A DNA stretch of 29,523 bases. It comes from a virus. Below the pieces are notes generated by a model. It had not been told where the DNA came from, made no database searches, and worked only from the letters and a program-made list of their open reading frames with translations. Each line of letters opens with the position of its first letter. The first letter of the stretch is position 1. The DNA lies in the IMG/VR virus record IMGVR_UViG_3300007640_000156, positions 1 through 29,523 of that record; one strand, 5' to 3'. Of this stretch, positions 9,049 through 16,754 are shown piece after piece. Made by a program: the position numbers and the translations under genes.

Positions 9049-10781
9049 TGGCTATCAACCGCGAAGAACTCGCTCGGCTCCTTGGGGGCACCTCCCGCGC
9101 CAAGAAGGCCAAAACCAAGAAGCGGAATGTGAACGTAACGGCGGCCCCTCAGGTGCAAGTAACGGCACCTCAGGTGAACCTTGCGCCCGATACGTCTGCC
9201 GCTAAAACCGCGGATGCCCTCGCGAGTTTCGCAGAGGGTGGTGTCGATATTCTCGATGCCCGCGACAAGAAGCAGAAGGCCGAGAACTACGACCAAGGCA
9301 AGCTCGACTTCCAGATGGGTGCCGTTGACCGGCTCCGCCTGACCCAGGATAAGGAGTACCGCACCGGTGTCGAGGAGCTCGAGGTTGTCAATGAATGGCG
9401 CGATGCGAAGTTCGACATCGAGCGCCGGATGCATGAAGCCTTCCCCGACTTGGCTAACGCTGACCCCCAACAGGTGGATGCGTGGCTCAACCAGCAGTAT
9501 CGTCAGTTTGACGGGGTTACCCCCGAGCAGGCGGCGTTGCTGGCACCGGAGCTTGAACTCTTCCGTGAGGAAGTTAGCCAGACTCTCTTTGATGAAGCCC
9601 TTGCGGCTGACCATGCGAACACGCTGAGTCAGATTCAGCAGAACTTCAATGGCGAGATGGGTGAAGCGGCGGACCCCGCGCAGTTCCTCGATGCCTTCCT
9701 CGGTGTACATGAGGACCTCAAGGAGGTTCCGTGGCTCACCGGCGCGGAGATTAACGAGAAGCTGTTCGACTTCGTACACGCTCGTGGCATTCAGGACGGT
9801 GTCGATTACTGGACGCTGTTCCCTCAGTCCTACGCAGACGGGACGCCTTCCATCATCAACGGCACACCCGAGATGATTCAGCAGATTGTCAGCAGCCGCC
9901 AGCAGATTGCAGGCATTGCCGCCGGCAGGGCCGCCGAGATTGACGACGCCAACAAAGAGGCCGCTCGCTTGACGGGCATGGCCGCTGTGTTGTCTGGCTC
10001 TCTCGGGACCGAGGCCGGTATGCGGTCTGCCTACACTCACATCATGAAGCTCTCGCAGAACCCCAGCGTGAACCCTTCGGACATCACTACGCTCATGAAC
10101 TACGTTCAAGGCCAGCTCAAGTTTGGCGAAGAGCGTTCAGTGGACTTCGATTACTCCACGCAGGTGCGTCTCCTCGCTCACATGGGCATCGTCCCGGTGT
10201 TTGAAGAGGACGGCGTGACGCCTGTGCTAGGCGAAGACGGCCAGCCGGTATTACGCGACATGACTTACCTTGACGTACTCAACATGAGTTCGGACCCTCG
10301 TATGGGTCAAGGTAAGGCTAACCGTAACGAGACCTCGACCGTCGCTGAGATTCTCGAGCAGACCTTACAGAAGACCAGCCGCGAAGTGGCCGGCCATGTG
10401 GGCCAGCTCCGTCGTCAGATTACCCGCCGGTACACCAAGGTGGACCAGATGGGTATGCCGACTGATTATGGTACGCCATCGGCTGGTATCGCACTGGCTG
10501 CACTGGAAGAGCTCAACGACCGCCTCACTCCTGAAATGAAGCGAGGTGATGTTGATGCTCTGTACCGCGAGATTATCTCTAAGTACGACACCGAGGCAGA
10601 CGCTGCCGGCGTATCGACCACCGGTCAACACGCCCGTAATGCTCAGGCCAACATCGAGAAGAGAGAGATTGCGGCTGAACTCGAGCAGGCCCGTAGGGAC
10701 CTCGAAGAGCTCCAAGCTGAGATGCGAGCAAGCGGCGAAGCTGGCTACTACTATCAACAAGTCTCACAACAGGTGAACTAA
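9048..10781 (+). CDS. Internal virion protein C, T7 gp15-like
   Basis: 577 aa, shorter than T7 gp15 (747 aa). Assignment rests on position between the gp14-like and gp16-like genes, on size, and on a long helical, charged sequence with no membrane segment. The N-terminus is basic (TSRAKKAKTKKR, about residues 16-27), followed by a segment (DTSAAKTADALASFAEGGVD) typical of gp15-like proteins. gp15 forms part of the internal core and the ejected trans-envelope conduit. The C-terminal 40 residues are predicted coiled coil (EQARRDLEELQAEMRASGE). Confidence 0.8.
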   Translation: MAINREELARLLGGTSRAKKAKTKKRNVNVTAAPQVQVTAPQVNLAPDTSAAKTADALASFAEGGVDILDARDKKQKAENYDQGKLDFQMGAVDRLRLTQDKEYRTGVEELEVVNEWRDAKFDIERRMHEAFPDLANADPQQVDAWLNQQYRQFDGVTPEQAALLAPELELFREEVSQTLFDEALAADHANTLSQIQQNFNGEMGEAADPAQFLDAFLGVHEDLKEVPWLTGAEINEKLFDFVHARGIQDGVDYWTLFPQSYADGTPSIINGTPEMIQQIVSSRQQIAGIAAGRAAEIDDANKEAARLTGMAAVLSGSLGTEAGMRSAYTHIMKLSQNPSVNPSDITTLMNYVQGQLKFGEERSVDFDYSTQVRLLAHMGIVPVFEEDGVTPVLGEDGQPVLRDMTYLDVLNMSSDPRMGQGKANRNETSTVAEILEQTLQKTSREVAGHVGQLRRQITRRYTKVDQMGMPTDYGTPSAGIALAALEELNDRLTPEMKRGDVDALYREIISKYDTEADAAGVSTTGQHARNAQANIEKREIAAELEQARRDLEELQAEMRASGEAGYYYQQVSQQVN

Positions 10782-10782
10782 T

Positions 10783-13700
10783 ATGGCTGAACCTCAACAG
10801 AGTGAGGAGTTTCTCTCAGGTGCACTTACTGCCCAGCAGAAAGTAGACCTGCTCGAGCAACGGTTGAGTAACGCTGAAACGAAACAGGAAGTATACCGGC
10901 AGGTCACTGCGACCATCGAGGCTCAAGAGCAAAAGAACCTCGAGGAGGAAGCCGGTGTAGGTTTCTGGGGCGGAACGAAGGACGTCCTTATTGATGCCCC
11001 TATCAGGGGTGCCGTCAATTCGGTAACCGAGTTTGGTATCGCCTACCTGGATTTCGCCAGTGCGTACGCTAAGTACGAGGCGATGAGCAACCCGCACATT
11101 CAGAAACAGTACCTCGACAGCGGCCTAACCCAAGCCGACCTCGAGGCTGACGCTGCTCAGGCATCCGAAGACTTCTCGAAGGTCAACGATGTAATCCGCG
11201 GTACGGTGCAGGACTTCACGCCCGACGTCGATACAACTGGCGGCAAGGTAGTGGAAGGCATCACGCAGTTCGCGCTACCGTTCATGAAGATTGTCAAACC
11301 TCTTCGGACGGTCAATGCACTACGAGGCTCTCTCTCGAACCGGGTGCTGCAGGATACGGTGGCCTCAGCCATTGTGTCCTCCACCTTCTTCAATCCCAAC
11401 GACCCCAACTTGGCTAACTTCGCGTCTAACTTTGTGGACAAGGAGAGCCCTGCGTACGAGCACGTGCTCCAGTATCTGGAAGCAGACCCCGACGACCCTG
11501 ACGCGCTGAACCGCCTGCGTAACGGTACGGTCGATATGATTATCGGCCCCTTCTTTGACCTGTTCATCGAAGGTATCCGGCTGGGTAAGGCTACGCTGGT
11601 ACGTCGCTGGGAGTCCAAGCTGGACGAAGCAGCAGAAGCGAGTAACGCAATCAACCTGCGCGAAGGTGCTGAGGAGGGTACTGGCAGTGGTGCCTCAAAA
11701 GCCGAGGAAGCAGACGCTGACGGTGTCGCCGTTAAGCCTGAAGGCGAATCAGCCGAGGGTGGCCTGAAGTTCCGTCGAGCTGGTAAGTCCGACGAGGCTG
11801 CGCCGGCGCGTGACGGTGACGAACCCGAGCCGCCCAAGAGCCCCGAACGGGAACCCGAAGGCGACCGCATGAACCCCCGCTCACCCGACGAGCCCGCTGC
11901 GAACCGTACGGCAGATTGGGAGCAACAGCGGAGCAACCGCCGGCACACCACCCGCACCATCGTGCAGGAATCCATCAGTTCAGTTGACAAGCAGAAGCTC
12001 ATCGACGTCGTCATGAACGGCGGCAAGGGAGCCGAGAAGCTGAGTCTGGACATCTTCAACTGGGAAAAAATCGACACGGATTCGTTTGAGAATCCCGACG
12101 ACCTCGAGCAATTCCTGGCTGGGTTCCAAGATGTGGTGGCGGACATTCTCTCCGACATGCCCCGAGACGGTGTGCAGACGGAAGAGATGACGCGGCGTAT
12201 TGCTGAGTCCATTGGCTTCAGCGCCGAGGAAGTTGCGAAGTACGCAGCCGACACGGCAGCCAACGGCGGCCTTGCAGCTCGTGCGTTCGCCGCACAGCAG
12301 GCCCTCGTTTCTTCCGCCAAGCGCACCATGAAGCTCATCGAGGACGCCAAGAAGGACGGCGGTAACGCTGAGAAGCAGGTACGTGCACACCAAGCTATCG
12401 AGCTCCACGCAGGGCTAATGGCTCAGGTGAAGCGAGGTCAGCGCGAGGTTGCTCGTGCCCTCAATGCCCACAAGTACATGCGAGATGCAGCCGGTGAGAG
12501 CTTCGATGAGTTCAACCAAATCATCCGCACCATCGGTAAGCACGGTGACTCCAAGCGAGTCTTCGACGACATCCTGTCGAACACCGACAACCTCGCTGCG
12601 TTCAACCTCCGCATCAAGCGGACGGCTGGCCGGCGGGCATCGGACATCGCCATGGAGGTTGCCCTTATGGGCCTCCTGTCGAGTCCTGCGACTCAGGTTG
12701 TCAACCTTGCATCGAACGCAGTGATGCCTGTACTCCACGCTGTGGAGGATACACTGGCTTCTGCTATCGGTAAGGGCCGCACCATGCTCGGCATGGGGCA
12801 GGCGGAGCGCATCTACCTGCGTCAGGCTGGCTACAAGTGGACCGGCATGGCATCGAAGTTCTGGCTGGCTACCATCAACGCTGCGAAAGCGGCTGCGCGT
12901 GGTGAGCCCATCACGGACTTCAAGGCCAAGGCTGAAATCTCCACCCGTAAAGCTATCGAAGCGGACGCTGTCTCGGACCTGACGAACGGTGTTGTGGTTG
13001 TCCCTAACGACTCTTGGCTGGGTAAGACCATCAACGTCGTTGGTGAAATCAACCGCTTACCGGGACGGGCCCTTGTGACGGGTGACGAGTTCTTCAAGAC
13101 CATCCTGAAGCACTCCGAGCTCGAAGCTCTGGCATATAGCAAGGCTCGCACCGAAGCTGACATGCTGGGACTGACGGGCAAGAAGCGCCGGAAGTACATC
13201 AAGAAGTGGCAGAAGCGGCACTACGAAGAGCCAACGATTGAGATGGAGCAGGACGCTATCGACATGGCCCGCCGCGGTACCTTTCAGGAGGTTCCGCAGA
13301 CAGGCTTCGGCGCTCAAGTGGAGCGTATGCTCAACTACAGCCCTATCGTCAAGCTGCTTATCTCGCCGTTCGTTCGTACACCCCTGAACATCTTGCGTCA
13401 GGGATTCGTTGAACGTACTCCGCTGGCTATCGCTACTCGTAAGTGGCGGCAAGACATCGCAAAGGGCGGTATCGAGGGTGACCGAGCAATCGCTCGCATG
13501 ACCATCGGAACCGGTATGGTGCTGTCTGCCTACGCACTGACCGACCCCGACAACTCAGGGCCGGACAAGTACTTCGAGGTGGTGGGTAAGCAGGACTACC
13601 GGATGTCTGGGCGCATCGAAGGTGTGCCGGACTACTCCATCCGCATTGGCGAGAAGTGGTATCAGTTCAACCGCTTCGACCCGCTCGGCTCATGGCTGGG

Positions 13701-14679
13701 CTTTGCGGCTGACGTACGTCACGTAATGGCAGCTCGAGACCCGCACGACCCGACATCAGAAGGTGAGGTGGAGAACTTCCTTAAGGCCAGCCTGTATGGC
13801 TTCATGAATAACTCCCTGAACAAGGTGTTCCTGAAGTCGTTCTATGACCTTATCGAGACCACGAAGGTCCTGATGGACGGCAACGCCAACGCGGCTGAAC
13901 GTGCCGGCGATAAGTTCATTGCTGACCAACTGTTGAAGCTCACCCCGTTCAGCTCGCTGCAGCGTGGTATCTCTAACGAAGGTGGCCTTGAGCAGGTAGC
14001 CAAGAAAGCTGTCAACCGCATCACCGACACAGCGTGGCGTGTGGAAGCATTCGACGTATCTGACCCTGACCTTGTCAATCGCGAGGCTTGGGAGTGGCAG
14101 GAACGGCTGGGCAATGTGATTGTCTTCGGCATTCCGGGCATCGACCTCATCCCTGACCGCAAGGACTTAGCTGTCCGGCGGGACTACTTGGGCCGCGAGG
14201 TTACCCCTGAGTACAACGAGAACTATCTCATCAACCCCTTCCGTGCCAAGCCGGACTCTGACGACCCCCTCGAGGTGGAACTGTCCCTGCTGTCATTCAC
14301 CATGGACCCTCTCGATAAGACGTTAGGGAACGGTAAGGTGCCGCTCACGGCTCAACAGTATTCCGACTACAAGTACTTCATCGGCCAGAAGCGTTATCCA
14401 GGTTTGGGTAACAAGAATCTGGAGGAGTACCTGCGGGAGTACATCGAGAGCCCTGAGTACAAGGAAATGCCAACCGACGCACTGCGTGGTGAAGCTATCA
14501 AGGAAATCTGGGGCGGCGTCAAGAACGGCGTAGCCAAGCGTGAGCTGCTTCGTAAGTACCCCGACCTGTTCACCGACGAGGTTGTCTACGACCGTTACGA
14601 GCTCAGTCAGAGACTCGGTCAGGACCTCTCGGCTACCCAGCAGGAGCTCGAGGCACTGCGGAAGTTCATCTCTCAGTAA
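10783..14679 (+). CDS. Internal virion protein D, T7 gp16-like, without visible transglycosylase motif
   Basis: 1298 aa, almost the length of T7 gp16 (1318 aa) and the last gene of the internal-protein group. T7 gp16 begins with a lytic transglycosylase domain (catalytic Glu plus a GLMQ-type motif); I see no such signature in the N-terminal 200 residues here, so the peptidoglycan-cutting activity may be absent or carried elsewhere. Residues about 295-385 form an acidic and Pro-rich low-complexity linker. A more hydrophobic stretch lies near 625-660 (LMGLLSSPATQVVNLASNAV). The protein is expected to be ejected and to ratchet phage DNA into the cell. It starts 1 nt after the gp15-like stop. Confidence 0.88.
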   Translation: MAEPQQSEEFLSGALTAQQKVDLLEQRLSNAETKQEVYRQVTATIEAQEQKNLEEEAGVGFWGGTKDVLIDAPIRGAVNSVTEFGIAYLDFASAYAKYEAMSNPHIQKQYLDSGLTQADLEADAAQASEDFSKVNDVIRGTVQDFTPDVDTTGGKVVEGITQFALPFMKIVKPLRTVNALRGSLSNRVLQDTVASAIVSSTFFNPNDPNLANFASNFVDKESPAYEHVLQYLEADPDDPDALNRLRNGTVDMIIGPFFDLFIEGIRLGKATLVRRWESKLDEAAEASNAINLREGAEEGTGSGASKAEEADADGVAVKPEGESAEGGLKFRRAGKSDEAAPARDGDEPEPPKSPEREPEGDRMNPRSPDEPAANRTADWEQQRSNRRHTTRTIVQESISSVDKQKLIDVVMNGGKGAEKLSLDIFNWEKIDTDSFENPDDLEQFLAGFQDVVADILSDMPRDGVQTEEMTRRIAESIGFSAEEVAKYAADTAANGGLAARAFAAQQALVSSAKRTMKLIEDAKKDGGNAEKQVRAHQAIELHAGLMAQVKRGQREVARALNAHKYMRDAAGESFDEFNQIIRTIGKHGDSKRVFDDILSNTDNLAAFNLRIKRTAGRRASDIAMEVALMGLLSSPATQVVNLASNAVMPVLHAVEDTLASAIGKGRTMLGMGQAERIYLRQAGYKWTGMASKFWLATINAAKAAARGEPITDFKAKAEISTRKAIEADAVSDLTNGVVVVPNDSWLGKTINVVGEINRLPGRALVTGDEFFKTILKHSELEALAYSKARTEADMLGLTGKKRRKYIKKWQKRHYEEPTIEMEQDAIDMARRGTFQEVPQTGFGAQVERMLNYSPIVKLLISPFVRTPLNILRQGFVERTPLAIATRKWRQDIAKGGIEGDRAIARMTIGTGMVLSAYALTDPDNSGPDKYFEVVGKQDYRMSGRIEGVPDYSIRIGEKWYQFNRFDPLGSWLGFAADVRHVMAARDPHDPTSEGEVENFLKASLYGFMNNSLNKVFLKSFYDLIETTKVLMDGNANAAERAGDKFIADQLLKLTPFSSLQRGISNEGGLEQVAKKAVNRITDTAWRVEAFDVSDPDLVNREAWEWQERLGNVIVFGIPGIDLIPDRKDLAVRRDYLGREVTPEYNENYLINPFRAKPDSDDPLEVELSLLSFTMDPLDKTLGNGKVPLTAQQYSDYKYFIGQKRYPGLGNKNLEEYLREYIESPEYKEMPTDALRGEAIKEIWGGVKNGVAKRELLRKYPDLFTDEVVYDRYELSQRLGQDLSATQQELEALRKFISQ

Positions 14680-14680
14680 A

Positions 14681-14707
14681 CCCTCGGGGGCCTTCGGGCC
14701 CTCGGGG
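14681..14707 (+). terminator. UUCG-capped hairpin after the gp16-like gene
   Basis: A GC stem of about 11 bp (14682-14692 with 14697-14707, G-U pairs allowed) is closed by a TTCG tetraloop, 1-2 nt after the gp16-like stop. There is no T-run, so it is either a weak terminator or a transcript-stabilising or processing hairpin. The sequence ACTCCCTAGGAAA directly after it resembles the CCCTAGG motif at 18494 and 28437. Confidence 0.5.
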
Positions 14708-14741
14708 ACTCCCTAGGAAACCTCACCCATTTGGATTAAAC

Positions 14742-14951
14742 ATGCCCTTGTCCTTAACAGCAGACGCGCTTCAAACCGCTGTCATTAAAGGGTTGGCCCT
14801 CGCCTGCGTTGTCGGCGGCGGTACAACCGTTGCGGGTAACACCGCGGCAATCATGATGATGAAGAAGGACCTCGAAGTGATTCGATGCGCCGTCTTCAAA
14901 GATAACGACCACGACAAGTTGGAGTGTATCGCCAATGAGCAAAGCCACTAG
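14742..14951 (+). CDS. Holin-like small membrane protein
   Basis: 69 aa with one hydrophobic segment (about residues 12-40, rich in Ala, Gly, Val and Met) followed by a charged C-terminus (MMKKDLEVIRC...DNDHDKLEC). Size and topology resemble the T7 17.5 holin (67 aa, one membrane segment), and it lies exactly where the T7 holin lies, before the small terminase. Holins permeabilise the inner membrane to trigger lysis. No convincing Shine-Dalgarno is visible before the ATG. The end overlaps the small terminase start by 17 nt. Function is inferred from topology and position only. Confidence 0.65.
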   Translation: MPLSLTADALQTAVIKGLALACVVGGGTTVAGNTAAIMMMKKDLEVIRCAVFKDNDHDKLECIANEQSH

Positions 14952-15195
14952 CACTGAGCTCGACGACCTCCACGGTCTACAGGCCGAGGCCCTCAAAGAG
15001 GAGCTGAGGCGACAGAAGGAATCCGGCGAGGGAATCTCCCCAGCCCTACTCGCACAAGTAAACAAGTTTCTGAAGGACAACGGCATCGACCGTCCTAAGG
15101 CAGAGGGCAACGGCCCTGACCTGCTGAACGACGAGCTCGAGGAGCTTGAGTTCGACGAGACAGTAGTTCAATTCGACCAAACAGGAAATTCATAA
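14935..15195 (+). CDS. Terminase small subunit (T7 gp18-like)
   Basis: 86 aa, like T7 gp18 (89 aa). The pattern ALKEELRRQKESGEGISPALLAQ then VNKFLKDNGID (about residues 18-52) is the family hallmark, followed by an acidic tail (NDELEELEFDE). The small subunit selects phage DNA for packaging with the large ATPase subunit. GGAG lies about 10 nt before the ATG. The stop overlaps the next start by one base (TAATG). Confidence 0.87.
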   Translation: MSKATSTELDDLHGLQAEALKEELRRQKESGEGISPALLAQVNKFLKDNGIDRPKAEGNGPDLLNDELEELEFDETVVQFDQTGNS

Positions 15196-16400
15196 TGACG
15201 GTCCATACAAATGCAGCGGGCACTAAGACCGTTGACCCCCGATTCAAGAGCCGCCTCCGCGAAGGCATTCAGAAGGTACTGAAACCCGAAGCCGAGCATT
15301 GGATGAACGGCTGGATTGAGTCCAATGACGTCGTTCAGGGCCACATTGGCTGGAACGTAATGGCCTCGTGTAACGGCGACGTAATCGTTGAAGACGGCGG
15401 AGGCCAGAGCTCTTACGGTGAGGACTTCACCGGGGATACCATCATCAACCTGAGCACCATTGCCCGCTACTACTTCCGTTACGCCCTGATGAAGCTCGTG
15501 GAAGACGGCGACATTGCCAGCTACTCGACTACTGTCGAGAGCATCCTGAGCACCGGCGGGACCCAGATGGGCGGCCTTACGATTGACCACCTGCTGTCCG
15601 GCACTGCCGGCTGGTCTCCGTTCGACGCGTCCCTGTGGGACCTTGGGGACTCATGGTTCAACACGCAGTACACCAAGCAGGACCGCATTGACCTCTTCAA
15701 GGACCTTGCGCCGCTGTCCACGCACGGCGACATCGCGTACTACGCCGATGGTAACCGCGTTAACGATTGGGTAATAGCCCATGTCATCGAAGCGGTCACC
15801 GGCCAGGATTGGCAGGACGCCATTCAGGACGTAGTACTGACCCCGCTAGGCCTCACGGACACCTACCCGACGTACGCTCACGCTCGTCAGGCGGGCCGCG
15901 CCGTCCACCAGCTCGGTCAGGGCGAACTGACCGGCGGTGCAGGAGACCCCCGCGTTCCCTTAGGGTACGTCGAGGGCATCACGCGTGGCACCTACTCGCT
16001 GGACGTCGATTACGGCATCCGAGGCATGTATGGCTCAATCCGCGACCTGCACAAGCTGTTCCGCGCCGGCGTGGTTCTGAATGCCACAAAATGGGGCACG
16101 GACTTCCGCGGTGAGGGCAACTACACCAACACCGCGGGCTGCGGCTTGTTCTATCTGGGCAACCTGCAGGGCGTATCGCCGGCGGTGCCAAACCAGACGA
16201 CGTACATCAACGACGGCAACCTCGGTGGGCGGCTTATCTACTGCCCGACGCAGGATGTATTCGTCACGCTGTTGGAAGCGGGCTTCACGGAGACCGCGGA
16301 CCTCAACGAAGAGACCATCCAGCGTGTCGTGGGTCAGGCCATCACCGGTGAGCAGTTCACCGAGGCTTCCTACATGACGGATGGAGTCTACACAGGCTAA
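15195..16400 (+). CDS. Serine beta-lactamase/penicillin-binding-fold protein with degenerate catalytic motifs
   Basis: 401 aa. Several landmarks match the class C beta-lactamase / D,D-peptidase / esterase superfamily: ALMKLVEDGDI (about 97-107), LTIDHLLSGTAGW (about 128-140), a NDWVIAHVIEAVTGQDW helix (about 190-206) and LTPLGLTDTYP (about 214-224). The active-site motifs are altered: the SxxK position reads STIAR (about 87-91, Lys replaced by Arg), the YxN position reads YAD (about 182-184), and the late KTG/HxG region reads NDGNLGG (about 339-345). Loss of enzyme activity is therefore likely. No signal peptide is seen. It sits between the two terminase genes, where T7 has the Rz spanin gene, and no gp17-like fibre gene exists nearby. 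Receptor-binding, lysis or wall-binding roles are possible. Confidence 0.75.
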   Translation: MTVHTNAAGTKTVDPRFKSRLREGIQKVLKPEAEHWMNGWIESNDVVQGHIGWNVMASCNGDVIVEDGGGQSSYGEDFTGDTIINLSTIARYYFRYALMKLVEDGDIASYSTTVESILSTGGTQMGGLTIDHLLSGTAGWSPFDASLWDLGDSWFNTQYTKQDRIDLFKDLAPLSTHGDIAYYADGNRVNDWVIAHVIEAVTGQDWQDAIQDVVLTPLGLTDTYPTYAHARQAGRAVHQLGQGELTGGAGDPRVPLGYVEGITRGTYSLDVDYGIRGMYGSIRDLHKLFRAGVVLNATKWGTDFRGEGNYTNTAGCGLFYLGNLQGVSPAVPNQTTYINDGNLGGRLIYCPTQDVFVTLLEAGFTETADLNEETIQRVVGQAITGEQFTEASYMTDGVYTG

Positions 16401-16413
16401 TCCCCTCAGAGCT

Positions 16414-16442
16414 CCTCTGTGGCCCTCTACGGGCCGCAGGGG
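16414..16442 (+). terminator. Long perfect hairpin after the beta-lactamase-fold gene
   Basis: A 12-bp stem (16414-16425 with 16431-16442, including two G-U pairs) closes a 5-nt loop (TCTAC). No T-run follows. It is a strong RNA structure, fitting a processing site or a stability element that separates the beta-lactamase-fold gene from the zinc-ribbon gene and terL. Confidence 0.6.
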
Positions 16443-16508
16443 GGTACCCTGTGGGTTGGCCTCAGTGGCCCCCTAATATCCCCATATGCGTACACTGAGG
16501 AGGAATTT

Positions 16509-16754
16509 GTGCCCATATATGCATACAAGTGCCCCAACGGGCACCGATTCGACGCCCTGATGCCCCTGGATAAGCGGAATGACCCTCAGGTCTGTCAGGA
16601 ATGCGGCAAGGTTGCCGAGCGGCAGCTCACATCCGTGCCGACCACCTTCAAATTCGCAGACGAGAAGTACAAGGGCCACGCTGACCCTGCCTATCTGGCG
16701 GTTCTGGCGTTCATCTCGTTGTTTTTCTTCTGGTTAGCAGCGAATGGCGGCTAA
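16509..16754 (+). CDS. FmdB-like zinc ribbon joined to a C-terminal membrane segment
   Basis: 81 aa from a GTG at 16509. This start is chosen because AGGAGG lies 5 nt upstream and the sequence then begins PIYAYKCPNGHRFDAL, the classic start of FmdB-type zinc ribbons (PIYEYxCxxCGHxFE). Metal ligands are Cys and His in CPNGH plus a CQEC pair near residues 38-41; the second Cys of the first knuckle is replaced, leaving His as a possible ligand. Residues about 62-78 (YLAVLAFISLFFFWLAA) form one transmembrane helix, unusual for this family. A start at 16419 would fall inside the hairpin above. The 3' end overlaps terL by 11 nt. A lysis or membrane-anchoring role is speculative. Confidence 0.75.
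   Translation: MPIYAYKCPNGHRFDALMPLDKRNDPQVCQECGKVAERQLTSVPTTFKFADEKYKGHADPAYLAVLAFISLFFFWLAANGG

Noticed and set aside
9045-10109. 354-codon minus-strand frame opposite the gp15-like gene
   Set aside because: Entirely antisense to a well-placed virion gene, no upstream signals, and all other genes are on the + strand.
16419-16508. Upstream GTG start extending the zinc-ribbon gene by 30 codons
   Set aside because: It begins inside a 12-bp hairpin without a ribosome-binding site, whereas GTG 16509 has AGGAGG and starts with the family-typical PIY motif.
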